A stretch of DNA of 64,000 bases from Dasypus novemcinctus (GCF_030445035.2 NC_080694.1:69951147-70015146), one strand, 5' to 3'. Positions 1-12,928 are shown, counted from the stretch's first letter. Numbers and translations: made by a program. The notes: generated by a model not told the origin, from the letters alone.

Positions 1-1229
1 GCTGGATTTATAGAATGGTGGAAAGGCCTTTTGAAGACTCAGTTATGGCACCAACTTGGCAATACCTTGCAGGGATGGGGCAATGTTCTCCAGGAGGATG
101 TGTATGCTCTAAACCAGCATCTACTTTGTTGTGCCATTTCTCCCATAACCAGGATCCACGGGTCCAGAAATCAAGGTGTGGAAATGGGAGTGGCACCACT
201 CACTATTACCTCTAGTGATCGACTAGGAAAATGTTTCCTTCCTCAACTCAAACTCTGATGGTCTACAGGTTTTAGTCCCCAAAGGAGGATTGCTGTTACT
301 AGGGAACACAATAATGATTCCATGGAACTGGAAGTTAAAAGTGCCACCTGGCCACTTTGAGCTCCTCTTACCTCTGAATCAACAAAGAAGGGAATTACTA
401 TACTGGCCAGGGTGATTAATCCTGACTATCAAAGGGTAATAGGACTGTATCTACATATTGGGGGTAAAGGAAAGTTTGCCTGGGATACAGGAGATCCTCT
501 AGGACATCTCCTAATAACGCCATGTCCTATGATTAAAGTCAATGGAAAATTGCAACAACCCAATCCAAGCAGGAAAATTGCAACAATCTAATCCATGCAG
601 AACTGGAACAACCCAATTCAACCCAATTCAATGGCCCAGAATCTTCAGTAATTAAGGTTTGGGTCACCCCACCAGGCAAAGAACTATGGCCAGGTGAAGT
701 ACTTGCTGAGGGTAATGGAAACATGGAATGGGTAGTGGAAGAAGGTAGTGATAAATATGAACTTTGACCATGGGACCAGTTACAGAAACAAGGACTAAAA
801 TGGTCATGAATCTTTCTTCCTTTTTCACTATGATGATGATTGTATATGTACACTAAACAAATTTGTTTGTCTTCTTCCCCAAACTTTCCCCTGATCATAT
901 AACAAGTTTTATCTGTTTCATGTCATAATATTTGAGGATGTCAAGTTTGAGAATGAATATTGCCCAAGAACTTGCACCCTATTGTGTATGGAATTAATGC
1001 ACTTCTGGTTGTATGCAGTTGAACATTGTTAGGTGGAATATATATATATATGCATGTCTGTTATTGTTTTTACTTATAGACTAAGTATATTTTAAGTGTT
1101 TTTTATTAATCCATATTTTTTAATTCATTTTTAAAAAAATATTACATTAAAAAAATATGAGGTCCCCACACACCCCCAAATCCCCCCCTCCCCCAATGTG
1201 TACGGTTGCTGAGCTGACAAGGAGTGGAC
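1..1229 (+). mobile_element. ERV-L fossil, 3' part of internal region (end of pol with dUTPase-like segment)
   Basis: The first ~800 bases read, on the plus strand, like the end of an ERV-L pol gene. An integrase-tail segment (about 1-260) is followed by a segment resembling the dUTPase that ERV-L elements carry after integrase (about 330-560), then a short tail to about 780. The element is broken in several places and enters the window already truncated. The last ~30 bases before 1230 resemble the usual ERV-L junction with the 3' LTR. Bases ~1115-1205 look like an inverted 3' end of the retroposon family described at 27828-30041, inserted here. Family assignment is by recalled similarity. 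Confidence 0.7.
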
Positions 1230-1689
1230 TGTGATGGTTAGGCTATTGTGTCAACTTGGCCAGGTAATTGTACCCAGTTGTTTGGTCAAGCAAGCATTAG
1301 ACTAACTGTAATACAGGGACATTTATGGACTTCATTCACCATTGAATTTACTGCAGTGGTAACTCATAGATAGTTGGTTATAATTACATCAGTCAGGGAG
1401 ATTACCTTGAGCAATGAGTGATGCTTAACCCAATCAGTTGAATCCCTTAAAAGAGGAAGTGATTCCAGCATTGGGAAAGAATTTCCAAGCTTGTCTTTGG
1501 ACAACCAACATCTCCCAGAACTTGTCAAGAACCTTCATTGGACTTTCATTGTAGGCCCTGGTTATGGGCTCCCTGTGGAACCTAGATTTGTGCATATCCG
1601 TGGCTGTGTGAAAGACTCTTATAGAATCACATTCTATTAACAGGCAGCTCTTGTTGATTTTGTTTCTCTAGAGAACTCTGACTAGTACA
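1230..1689 (+). mobile_element. ERV-L type LTR (MLT2-like), 3' LTR of the fossil upstream
   Basis: A 460-bp block begins TGTGATGGTTAGG and ends GACTAGTACA, giving the TG...CA ends of an LTR. The opening and closing motifs are those I associate with MLT2-type LTRs of ERV-L. It directly follows ERV-L internal sequence in the same orientation, so it is most simply its 3' LTR. Confidence 0.7.
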
Positions 1690-2399
1690 CATTGTAAATC
1701 TGCTGCTAGACATTCATGTAGAAGTATTTAATAGCAAGTTAAACGTTTGTGTCTGGGGTTTAGGAGATAATTGGAATTGAAGAAAAGATTTGGAGTTATT
1801 TGATTCTAGATCTAATAGCATGGAACTGGAAGATAGAGAAGAGGTCCAAATGGGGGTAACAAAAAGGAAGAGGACCTAGTAGACTGGAAAGGACTGCCAG
1901 TGAAGAGCACTGAACTCAGGAGTGGGGTAGGCATCCTTCAAGTCAGGCAAGAAAGCATGGGAAGGAAGGAAAGAGGAGCAACTGTGTTAAATCTTCTTGA
2001 GAGGTTAAGTAACTTAACAACTGAGAATTGAACACTGATATTCATAAAAGTGATTTCAGAGGACTGATAAAAGCAAACACTTGATTGAAGTGGGCTCAAG
2101 AAAGAATGGAATATAGAGCAATGAGCTTGGAAAATAGCAAACCATGAGTAATGGAGACAATGAGCTTCTTGAAGAATTGTGCCATAAACAACAGAGAAGT
2201 GGGGCAGTAACTAGATAAGACTGTGGGAACACACTAGAATATTAGGATCTGGTCCTCTGAGGCTGAAATTTTAGAGATGGAGAGAAAAGCCTCGCAACCC
2301 CAAGAGGCAGAAATATTATTCAGATTACCACAGTACTGAGCCCCACTTGGCCTGACAGCTAGATGAATAAGCTGGAGGTGGATAACATAGCAATGAGAG
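1690..2399. other. No gene seen; purine-rich host DNA
   Basis: I see no coding region or recognisable repeat. The last four bases (AGAG, 2396-2399) are the left copy of the target duplication of the LTR element that follows. Confidence 0.5.
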
Positions 2400-3060
2400 T
2401 GTTGTAGAAGTTGAGAGAGGTTCGATTATTTGCATATAGAAAGATGAGGACTCAGGAATAATTTTGGGAAGGAAAAAGATTTATTTATGGCTGGCTGGAC
2501 TTGGGACCTTTCTGTTCAAACCTTGAGCCCTGAATAGAATTTTAAGTTCCCTTTTATACAGAAAACATATAAGGGTGGGGAGTTAAATGGTGCTTTTATG
2601 AAAGAAAACGACCTTCTTTGTTAGTTAAGTGTTTGTCTGAGTACCAGATAGGCTTTCAATTAACATATCACTCACATTCCATCTGGATGCAACCTTGAAT
2701 ACATATCCTTTCTGAACATTCAAAGTCTAAGGGCCTGTATTACTTAATTGGATGTCTAGGCACACTTGGATACAGAATTAGATAAGTTTGAATTCATGCA
2801 CAGGCTATATTATATTTCCCCTTTGAGGTCAAGCTTATGCTTATTTAAGCTTTGGCTTCACTATTATCAGAATCTCTCTGGACTGACTGGTATGTATATA
2901 GAGTTTGAGTTGCTAAATTATTTTCCCAGATCTGAAGTTGTTGCCATGGTTACCAAGGCCAGGCTTCAGCTTCTCTCCATCCCACATGCACAGCTCAGGA
3001 CACACACAGCTCAGGTTATTTATGAAGAGATGAATAGCCTTCCACCCATAGCCCACATCA
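2400..3060 (-). repeat. 3' LTR of element A
   Basis: On the plus strand it starts TGTTGTAGAAG and ends GCCCACATCA, giving TG...CA ends on the minus strand. A matching 662-bp copy lies at 10905-11566. The TATA-like motif is within the segment reading CTTTTATACAG on the plus strand near 2550. Confidence 0.8.
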
Positions 3061-3689
3061 TTTTCCCCACTTATGTCAAAGCTTAACTTGCTAAGCTTTG
3101 GCATTATTGTTCGAGTTATGAGGTGGGTGGCTGTTTGTTGTTTTGATTGATTGCTTCACTTATCAATTTTTCAGAGAGGCCCTAAAGACAAAGTTCCTGG
3201 ATAGCATCCAGGGTTTATCTTGTTTTTAGAAGAAGTTTTTTTTTCCTATACAGTAGAATCCTGGGTCAGGGCCCCCTAGCAGTCATCCTGGGGGCCCCTG
3301 GTGCTTATGTGGATTTCCCATCAGGCTCCAGATCCCTCTACTAATTTTATTTTACCCTTAAAGAGTTTACACCTTTAATCTTAAAGGAATGCTTACAGGA
3401 GATGATCTCTTTTCTATAACTACTTCCTGCTGGCCATGAGTTGTAGTCATTACCTAACAAGGTATAAAACTTTCTTACTTTATTTTGACTGGAGGAAGAT
3501 GGACATGGCATTCTATATAAAACTGTATGAAGTTTTCATATGGTTAACAAGATGTTCATTCTAAAACAAACTTAATTAAAATTTTGGAATACCTGTTTAT
3601 AAAAGAGGACATTGGATTACAGCGGTACACAAGGTTAGGTGCCTATAAAGATGGCACCCGTTTTAAAAGTTGGTGGGGAACAGTGTACA

Positions 3690-3726
<37 letters not shown>

Positions 3727-4186
3727 CAGAGAGAAATTGTAGTAGATATTTAGCTTTGTTTTGAAGACTCATTTCAGGCTGTTTAATGATTGGCACTCAT
3801 GTGTTCTGTCAGGTGCTCCTGGTTAATTGGCAACTTTTGGGCAGTTGGTTTAATTCAGGATTAGTGCACCAAGTTGAAAATTCTCTTAGTTTTTAGCTGT
3901 GGGAGTGGTCAGAACTACAGAATAAAGGTTTTTTTTTTTTACATTTTGGTTTTAATTGTACAATTTCTGGTAATTTTGACTGTTCAGTAGGTGACATATT
4001 ACTAGCAAGCAAGCCTTGTTTTGCTACACAGTACAGTAGAGTAGTAGGGTAGCTGAGCCTGACACCAATTAACCATTACCTGCAAGCCATGGGTCACCCC
4101 ACTGCTTTCAGCTAAGACTGCCACCTTATTTTATGGACATGTTTATTAACTATTTAGAAAATGAAGTTACCAGGAATTTAAAATGT
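3061..4186 (-). other. Element A interior, 3' portion
   Basis: This lies between the 3' LTR and the first nested insertion. It has no recognisable coding domain and contains a (TA)n run near 3690-3715 followed by a T-run. Element B has lost the corresponding portion, so no second copy is available for comparison. Confidence 0.5.
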
Positions 4187-5576
4187 TTAATGTCCGGTAA
4201 CTGTCCCTGCAGCATCACCCAGGACAACTCCAAGTCCCAAAAACACCTCCACATCTCATCCTTCCTTCCATTCCCCACACCTCATCCTTCCTTCCATTCC
4301 CCACACCCAGCAGCCACCATGGCCACTTTCTCCACACCAATGCCACATTTTCTTCAATTACTAATCACAATAGTTCATGAATAGAATACCAGGAAGTCCA
4401 CTCTAATCCATATTCTATTCCTCCATCCTGTGGACCTTGGAATGATTATGTCCACTCCACACCTATATCATGAGGGGGCTTAGATTCCACATGGATGCTG
4501 GATGCAATCCTCCTGCTTTCAGTTGTAGGCACTCTTGGCTCCATGATGTGGTGGTTGACATTCTTCAACTCCATGTTAGCTGAGTGGAGTAAGTCCAATA
4601 AACCAGAGTGTAGGAGCTGAAGTCTGTTGAGGCTCAGGGCCTAGTTATCACATGGTCAGTTCAGAGATTTAGATTCCCTGGGTATATATAAAACCCCAGC
4701 ACCAACTACAGTTCTGGTAAAAGTAACAGGAGAGTCTTCTGAAAAAAGATCACATCTGAGTCCAACTCCATCATACAGAAACACAGACTCCAAAGAAGGG
4801 CCAACTGACATGGCACTGAACTCCATCTGCCATGACCATAGAACCTGTGGGTCTCTGTAGCCCTCAGATGAATCAATACCCAGGGTTGTATCTACTTTAT
4901 CTGTCTCTGGGACTCTGCTGAGGTGTGCATAAGGGCAACCCCTCTGATAACCTCCTGGTTCTTTTTTTGGAGACGCATAGCCATATAAACTCATTTGTCC
5001 TTTCCATTTCCCCCTTGATCAGGTCAAAAAGTGTTTTTAACTCCTGGTATTATATGTAGACTGAGCTATTCTGCTGGTACGAGTTGAACATTTTATTCAA
5101 GGTCATTTTGTATTTACATCATCAGCTGGTACTTGGTAGTAATCCCTCAGCGCGAGGGAGGCTCATCCCTGGGAGTCATGTTCCACGGTAGGGGGAAGGC
5201 AATGCATTTACATGTTGAGTTTGGCTTCGAGACTGGCCACATTTGAGCAACATGGAGGCTCTCAGGAGGTAACTCTTAGGCACCCTGAAGCTCTAGGGCT
5301 TGTTCTTATTTCAGGTGCACAGGCTCACAAGCATAGTCATTGTATGTCCTCCCATGGCCCACTGGATGGAACGTGGGAGAGTGTGGGCTATGATGTGGAC
5401 CATTGACCATGAGGTGCAGTGGTGCTCAGAGATGTATTCACCAAATACAATGAATGTCTCATGATGATGGAGGAGATTGTTGCTATGGGGGGAGGAGTGG
5501 GGTGAGGGGGGTTGGAGGTATATGGGGACCTCATATTTTTTTAATGTAATATTAAAAAAATAAATAAATACAAAAA
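4187..5576 (+). mobile_element. Retroposon copy with inverted 5' part (twin-priming structure)
   Basis: Bases 4187 to about 5330 match the reverse complement of roughly 28720-29800. Bases about 5340-5576 match roughly 29815-30036 in direct orientation, ending in the G-rich tract, the TCATATTTTTT motif and an A-rich tail. A 5' part inverted relative to a normally oriented 3' end is the standard product of twin priming during target-primed reverse transcription by L1 machinery. The copy sits inside LTR element A and is therefore younger than it. I could not identify a convincing target duplication. Confidence 0.75.
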
Positions 5577-6724
5577 AAGTCTAATGTACTTTTGTACCTG
5601 ATCCAGAATAGAAAAGATAACATTATAATTATTAGGCATATATTTAGGACAGGATAAAAGTATAGCACTTAATATTAATTAATATATTACTTAATGGATA
5701 AGGATTCTTAGTTGCAATTAATAGTTTTATGTTTCAGGTTTGTAATACCTTACATGTTATCTCTCCATGGGAGCAGGCCATAATGCCAATTGTGTTTAAG
5801 TTTTACTTACAGTATCCTGGTAATCACGGCTCCACTCTGTACGTTCTTCATGCTATGAGCATGCCACAACATCTTTGATCCTAGAGAGAAGCCAAGAAGG
5901 CAGTTTCCAGCATTCTACCAGCCTGGTGCATAGTGCTCTCTGGCACGATGGAACAATGCCAGTCTGCAAGTGATATTCATTGTATGCTTGGCTGTGCTGA
6001 GTCATCATTGGCTGCTACAGGAATTTGAAACTGCAATGTAGTTTCCATCAACTTCAGGAGCATAAGCAGAGGCATGATACAGCAAACATTTCTATCATTT
6101 GGTGGGTCAATGACCAGCCTAGCCAATAACTCCCATGGAGAGACAACCTGTAATGTATTCAAGGCCTGGTTTGAATGCACATGAGAGTTTGACCATGTTA
6201 AAGTTTATCTCCTGTTTGATGTATTTTAAATATTTTAATGCAACACATCATATATCAAGTGACTTTGTTTACTTATACAATTTTACCATGTAGATAATAG
6301 TAGGTATTTTACTTTAGTAATAAAGAAAAAAAAACCTATTTTCCATTGTTAAAATGAAAACAGAAGATTTCTAATGGAATCAAGATAACTTCCTATTACC
6401 ATTTACTTATAATGCACCTTGCAGTGACTTTCAGACAGGTTTTATTACCACAAAGTTACTTTTTGCCATCAATACCAATACAGGTTTTTAGCTAACAATG
6501 ACTTCAAGAACTAGAACCATTTAAATGTTTCATATTGGAAGATGTTTTTACAAACTTTTATAATTAATCACAACTACATAGACTAGTTACCTTACATTTA
6601 AATAAACTTATTAAATTACAATTACCAATCAAAGAAGTTTATTCATTTAAGAGAGCATATCTACAATTTTCTTTAGCTTAATTTCATTAACATGAACTTA
6701 CAATTTTCTTTACTTTAAAGATTT

Positions 6725-7076
6725 GTCCTGGGTGGTGCTTCACGGACAATTACGGGACATTGTAGATCCCCCCAGGGCCCACTGGATGGAACGTGGGAGA
6801 GTGTGGGCTATGATGTGGACCATTGACTATGGGATGCAGTGATGCTCAGAGATGTACTTACCAGGTGCAATGGATGTATCACGATGATGGGAGAGAGTGT
6901 TGCTGTGGGGGGAGCGGGGGGTGGGGGCGGTGGGGTTGAATGGGATCTCATATTTTTTAATGTAATTTTTAAAAATAAATAAATAATTTTAAAAAGTTTA
7001 GAAATAGAATAATTTAAAAATACTAAAATAAAGTAAAAACAAATTGGTGTATTAATAAAATGAAAAATATTAAAAA
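6725..7076 (+). mobile_element. 5'-truncated retroposon 3' end inside element A
   Basis: It shares ~270 bp with the 3' end of the family at 27828-30041, including the G-rich tract (about 6905-6935) and TCATATTTTTTAATG, followed by a long A-rich tail. It is flanked by AAAGATTT at 6717-6724 and 7077-7084. Element B at about 12650 has the uninterrupted site, which confirms this as an insertion. Confidence 0.8.
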
Positions 7077-7988
7077 AAAGATTTTGTACATATAATTATA
7101 ATTTATTTAATGAGTATTTTATAAACTAAGGGAGATTACACCCAAGCTAAATAAAATTGAAACCATTATAGTTTATACAAGGAATGTTCTCTTATCTTTC
7201 TTTACAGGAACCTAAAACCTTTTTTCTTTATTTGAAACTGTGAAACTTTGAAATATATTATAATTGCATAATTTGTTTAATCATAATTTAGGAAAGATCT
7301 TTCCATAGCTTTTATGGACTTTCTTTTACTTATTGAAATTTCATAACAGAATTATTAACTACTCTTATTTTAAGGCTGTTAAAAGGTTTAAACTGGGGAA
7401 TTACAGGGCAAACTGATTCTTAATTCTCCAGCCTAGAAGATAGTTTTAATCTGCCACACCTAGCCCCTCCCTCAAAGCTCTTGCAAAGAGAAGACCCTTT
7501 CCTAATAGTTCTTATAATCAGATTTCTATATGACCTTTCTATCCTACGTAGTCTAAATTGGGGTCCAGGAATATTTATTCACATACTTATCTGCATATTT
7601 AATATTTAATGATTTGAATAGAGCTCTTTTCAGAATTTTCATTTGTTAATTTGATATTATCATCCCTATGTATGAAGATATACACTGAGCAAATAGGCAG
7701 ACACAAACAGAGTTAGACACAGACACATAATCATAGATGTTACTTATAATTTGCATTATTTTGTATATAGTTTAGTTTAATTTGGGTTTTAGAAATATAC
7801 ATTACTTATATAACTGTATTTTTAACCACAACAATTTGAGCAAATAGGCAGGCATGAATAGTTTGATACAGAAACATGACTTAGTTACTTAAAACTTTCA
7901 TTTTTTTTACAAAGTAAGTGTGACTGCAAAACAAATGAAAGACTCCTGAAAGATTTTTTTCTAAATTTGCACTATGGCCATGTAGTTT

Positions 7989-8462
7989 TGATGTGGGCTA
8001 TGGGTGGAAGGCTCTTTGTCTCTTCAGAGATAACTAAGTTGTTTGACTTGTGGGTGTGGAACGGTAAGAGGCTGCAGTCCTGCTCTTAGGGACCAGCAGC
8101 GGCTCCAGTCCCAGGAAATGTTTAACAATGCGAGGGCTATAAACTTTAAGTATTTAGGGGAAATGCAAAAACCAAATACGCTAAAGGCTTATCTAGAATG
8201 TCTGGAGTCCATGCTAAAAGCTTACCTAAGATGTGGAAGATATATGCTAATTGAAGCCTATTGAGAACTGAAACAAAGGGACCATTTGGCCTTTCCTCTC
8301 TGTATAAAAGACGTTTGAAAATCTTGTTCGGGGCTCGGGATTCAAACTGAAAGCTCCCGAGTCCGGCTGGCCGTCAATAAACCATTTTTCCTTCTCAAAA
8401 TCATTCCTGAGTCCTGGCCTCTCTATACTCAAATAATTGAACTTCTCTTAAATTCCACAACA
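7989..8462 (+). mobile_element. Solo LTR in opposite orientation, nested in element A
   Basis: This 474-bp LTR begins TGATGTGGGC and ends CCACAACA. It contains a TATA-like GTATAAAAGA (about 8302) and an AATAAA (about 8376). It is the reverse complement of the short LTR at 16848-17328. GTTT precedes it (7985-7988) and follows it (8463-8466), a 4-bp target duplication. The homologous place in element B (about 14150) is empty, so it is a later insertion that has since been reduced to a solo LTR. Confidence 0.85.
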
Positions 8463-10904
8463 GTTTTGCACAAGAATTTTGTTTCTTAACTAATGGCTTG
8501 TAACCAAAATGTTCCCAATGCTTTAATACAATTTTCCTTTGTTTCAGTACCTTATATTTTACTTTGACTTTAGTAGATTTTTGGATGAGCAAGACTAATT
8601 CTATCTATATTCACTGAGGCTATTAAGGCCTCAGGGAGACTGGTTTCTCCCATGAATTGCCACTCTTAAGAACCCTAACTGTCAAGGAAGTAGATTAAAA
8701 GACCCCAGTGGACGTTCAACCCCAAGAGTCAAGAATTCCACCAGGCAGCAATTTAGTCCACACTTGGAATCATGAGAGAAAGCAGGGTTACTAATACCAG
8801 TAGGACAGGAGAGAGGGATGTCCCATATTTGCTTTTCCCCGGACTATAGGGGCAGAAGCTGTTGAACTAACCATAAGCAAAGGCAAGGGGTGAGACTAGG
8901 CTTGAAGTGACCATAAACAAAGGTAAGGTTAGTTTAGAATTTTCACTTACAATAATAGGTTCGAGCTAAATTCACCCATTTTTAATTTCAGTTATTATCT
9001 TTCACTGTTTTATAATGTAAATGCATCTATAAATGATCTTAACTCTTAGTTAAAGTTTTCATTAAGTTTTAACTTTAAGGTGAATTGGATATCTTTATTA
9101 AGTTACAAGAATTTTATCAATAACAATCCTCTGAAGTTCTGCCTTTTCCTAGTAGCAGAACAAATTCTCATCTGTGAGTTATGCATTTAATTCACCAGCA
9201 AGAGAGTATTGCCATTTAAAGATTCATTTTTAAACTACCTTTTACCATGAATTCTTAGGCACAAGCAACTGACAAAAGCTAAACACAGATTTTAAAGTTG
9301 AGGTTTATCCTTTTCATTTTCTGCAGTTTTATGACCCTTACTGCTGACATCCCCAGGCTGACCATTAAAAGGGTTATCAAGTGATTAGAGGTCTATTGTT
9401 TTCAAGCAATAGACTCCTTCCTTCAGACAGGTTTACAGCTCTATAACATTCCAAAGCATTTATACAAAGACTCACAGGGAGAGAGATTCAGAAAAGCAGA
9501 ACCTGGGCAGAATGCAAATTTATTTTGGCCTTTGACACTGTAGAGAGGGAACTTTATTGCATTTATTTTGATCCTGCTCTGTGTCCCCTTCACCTCCCCC
9601 CTTCCAGGCAGTTGGGTACATAGCTATTAAATAGGAATGTGGCTTATGAATAGAAGGCACGGACTCACTAGAAATGGGCAAGCCACTCTCCCTTCCCAGT
9701 TTTCTGCTTCTACTATGCATCCTTTAAAGGGAGGAGGGAAGAGAAGACAATGGTGGTGAGTTCCAGGTTGCAAAAATTGGCTTGAAAGTACCCTCTAAAT
9801 TCGGTGCCCCTCTTGGTTCCCCTTGTCCTGGCAGGGCCATGATTGAAGTCAATGGCTCTACCAGCCACCCTGACTGGGCCAGCTCCAACAAACCTAGGTG
9901 CATGGTGTTGACACAGACACAGACAAACCCTGAGTTCCAGCAAATGGGGCCAACCCAGAGCGGCAAGACAGCAGAGCATGTGTACACACACTCATGCTAC
10001 AGTTTCACTTCCAAACTACAATCAACTCACTCCTCAGCCAATGGCAATGGAGGCATCCAGCTCAACTAAATTTTTCCACCTTACGTAATTACACAATTGT
10101 AACACTAGCATTGGGCTGACACAGATAGAAGCACAAAATTTATTAATCTGACTTACAAGTTCTATATATATTTTCTTCGGCACAGCTGCCACTGAAGCCA
10201 TTACAAACTTTAGAAAGAGTGAACGCTAAACATTAACATCTGATATAAAGTGAATTCATTTGCAATTCAGCATCACCATAAAAGATTCCAGCTAGACCTT
10301 TTCACTTGTTAACTTTACATTCAGACCAAGCTTCACTAAAAAAAAAAAAAAAAAAAGATTCATTTTCCTGTAACCAAGTTTTTGAAAATCCAGACCAATT
10401 TTCAGGACATTAGGACTCAAACTTATAAATATCCATTCTTATTATGATCAAGCCTTCACTATTTCAGTGGATACAAGACCAGAACCAGATGCTAACATGC
10501 AATTAGTTAAACCCAAACAACAGGCTATCTCCCCCACCCTTTTTTTTTCAGAACTAGAGAGAATGGCATCCCCCCAAATTTCTGGAGGTAGTGGGGCTCT
10601 TGGGAGGCGATTGGGTTCCCCTTCCTAGCAATTAAAGCCAGGGTTTTCCTGACTATGCTCCCCAGGGAGTCTTACCTTCTTCCATGTTTGTAGTCTTTTT
10701 CATTCCCAGAATTTGTTTTTTTTTTCAGACCTTCCATTGCAAAGATTCCAGTGGAGCCCACATCTTTTCTGGTCTAAATTTAATCCAGGGCACCCACATT
10801 TGGGGTTCACCTGAGTCCTCCTGGCTTCCTCAGGGATCCAGAAGGGGTAGCAAAAAGCTACCTTCTCTGGCGTTCATTTGCAAATCCCAATGAGTCCCCA
10901 AAAA
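8463..10904 (-). other. Element A interior, 5' portion and leader
   Basis: Apart from the nested insertions, the sequence from about 6010 to 10904 runs parallel to about 11966-16847 of element B. The part next to the 5' LTR (about 10500-10904) resembles the leader of B, including a decayed primer-binding site just left of 10905. I find no gag-like reading frame. A 17-base A-run lies near 10340-10357. Confidence 0.6.
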
Positions 10905-11566
10905 TGTTGTAGAAGTTGAGAGAGGTTCAATTATTTGCATATAGAAAGGCCAGGACTCAGGAATAATTTGGGGAAGGAAAAAGATTTACTTACCACCTGC
11001 TGGAACTCAGGAGATTTCTGTTCAAAACTCGAGCCCCAAATAGAATTTTGGGTTCCCTTTTATACAGAAAGCATAAAAGGGTGGGGAGTTAAATAGAGCT
11101 TTTATGAAAGAAAATGACCTTCTTTGTTAGTTAAGTGTTTGTCTGAGTACCAGATAGGCTTTCAATTAACATATCACCCACATTCCATCTGGATACAACC
11201 TTGAATACAAATCCTTTCTGAATATTCAAAGTCTAAGGGCCTATATTAGTTAACTGGATGTCTAGGCACACTTGGATACAGAATTAGATAATTTTTATTT
11301 CATGCACAGGCTATATTATATTTCCCCTTTGAGGCCAAGCTTAAGCTTATTTAAGCTTCGGCATCACTATTATGAGAATATCTCTGGACTGACTGGTTTA
11401 TATACAGAGTTTGCATTGCTAAATTGTTTTCCTGGGACTAGAGTCATTGCCATGGTTACCAACGGCCAGGCTGCAGTTTCTCACTGTCCCATATACACAG
11501 CTCAGATGCGTAAAGATCAGGCTATCTACAAATAGATGAACAGCCTCCCACCCATAGCCCACAACA
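10905..11566 (-). repeat. 5' LTR of element A
   Basis: This is the 662-bp partner of 2400-3060, with the same TGTTGTAGAAG start on the plus strand and a GCCCACAACA end. It is followed by AGAG, the right copy of the target duplication. Confidence 0.8.
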
Positions 11567-11570
11567 AGAG

Positions 11571-11827
11571 TACTCAATCAAAATATCAAGATGATCCAAC
11601 CTGGGAGAAGTTGCAAAACTATGAGTGGTATGGCCCTGCTGAGGTAAAAGAAGTTTTGTTCTGAAGAGGTAAAGGAGTAGAAGTTTTAATCTTGTGAGTG
11701 CCGCAGAATTCTCCAGTTTCCAATAAAAAGGAGGGGAAATGGAAAAGTGGGAAAGAAAAGAAAGAGTGGCAGAGCTATGATTGATATGATGCCCTATATT
11801 ATGAATTCTACTCCGCAAACTTGTAGA
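11571..11827. other. No gene seen; spacer between LTR elements
   Basis: This is about 260 bp of host-like DNA to the right of the target duplication of element A. Joining it to 2399 restores the presumed pre-insertion sequence. I recognise no other feature. Confidence 0.5.
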
Positions 11828-11965
11828 ATGGCAGCATTACCTGCCAGCATGTTAGAAATACAAATTCTCCTGTCTTACCTCAGACCTACTAAATCAGAAT
11901 CTCTGCATGGAGCCCAGAAATTTGTGATTTATCTAGCCCTCCAGGTGATTGTTATGCTGCAGGAG
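11828..11965 (+). mobile_element. MER5A-like hAT DNA transposon remnant
   Basis: Phrases such as CAGACCTACTAAATCAGAATC and AGCCCTCCAGGTGATT, in this order and spacing, are characteristic of the short non-autonomous MER5A element mobilised by Charlie-type hAT transposases. It is an ancient placental repeat, so it predates both LTR elements. The right boundary is blurred because similarity to element A starts at about the same place. Confidence 0.65.
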
Positions 11966-12838
11966 CTTGAAACTGCAATATAGTTTCCATCGACTTCAGG
12001 AGCAGAACCAGAGACTGTTTTGCACATATTTTAATTGAAGGGTCAGTGACCAGCCTAGCCAATAACTCACATGGAGAGGCCACCTGTAATGTATTCAAGG
12101 CCTGGTTTGAATGCACAAGAGTGTGACAATGTTAAAGTTTATTCCTTGTTTTTATATATATTTTAAACAACTTAATGCAACACATATATCAAATGACTGT
12201 TTACTTACACAATTTTTCTATGAAGATAACAGTAGGTACTTTACTTTAGTAATAGAGGAAAAATATTATTTTTCATTGTTAGAATGAAAACAGAATATTT
12301 CCAATAGAATCAAGACAACTTTTTATTACCATTTATTTAAATGTGTACTTTGCAGTGGCCTTCAGACAGGTTTATTATCATGAAGTTATTTCTGCTACCA
12401 ATACCAATCTAAGTTTTTTTAGTTAACAATGACTTCTACAACTAGAACTATTTAAACATTTTCAGTTTGGAAGATGTTTTACAAACTCTTTATAATTGAC
12501 TATAACCACATTGACTAGCCACCTCATGTTTAAATAAACTTACTAAATTACAATTACCAATGAAAGAGATTTACTCTTTATTTAAGAGAGCATATCTACA
12601 ATCTTTTTCCTTTAGCCTAATTTCACCAATGTGAACTTACAATTTTCATTACTGTAAAGATTTTGTACATATAATGTTAATTTAGTTTATAAATTAACTA
12701 TGGGAGATTACACTCAAGTTAAATAAAATTGAAACCATAATAGTTTATGCAAGGAATGTTCTTTTTCCCTTACAGGAAGCTAAAAACTTCTTTTCTTTGT
12801 TTAAGTTATGAAAATTAATAATTTAAAAGCATACTGAC

Positions 12839-12928
12839 TACCAGGTTTTAAAACACATGCATACTGACTACCAGGTTGTAAAACACATGCATACTGACTA
12901 CCAGGTTTTAAAACACATTACACAATTA
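12839..12928. repeat. Three tandem copies of a 30-bp unit
   Basis: The unit GCATACTGACTACCAGGTTT (first 20 of 30 bases) is repeated three times head to tail. I see one base difference in the middle copy. It lies inside element B and the matching part of A does not show it, so it is a local, recent expansion. Confidence 0.9.

Larger units (their letters stand above)
2400..11566 (-). mobile_element. Complete LTR element A (ERV1-like fossil), minus strand, with nested insertions
   Basis: Two related LTRs in the same orientation bound this segment: 2400-3060 (3' LTR, 661 bp) and 10905-11566 (5' LTR, 662 bp). The flanks at 2396-2399 and 11567-11570 are both AGAG, a 4-bp target duplication as expected for gammaretrovirus-like (ERV1) elements. 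The interior is AT-rich and I recognise no gag, pol or env in it, so it may be a non-autonomous element or a badly decayed provirus. At least three later insertions lie inside: 4187-5576, 6725-7076 and 7989-8462. The LTRs differ by roughly one base in ten over the first ~200 bases by eye, suggesting an old insertion. Confidence 0.75.

Noticed and set aside
2766-3086. 106-codon frame, with a similar 87-codon frame at 11272-11535
   Set aside because: Both lie in the paired LTRs of element A; their resemblance is LTR homology, not a conserved protein.
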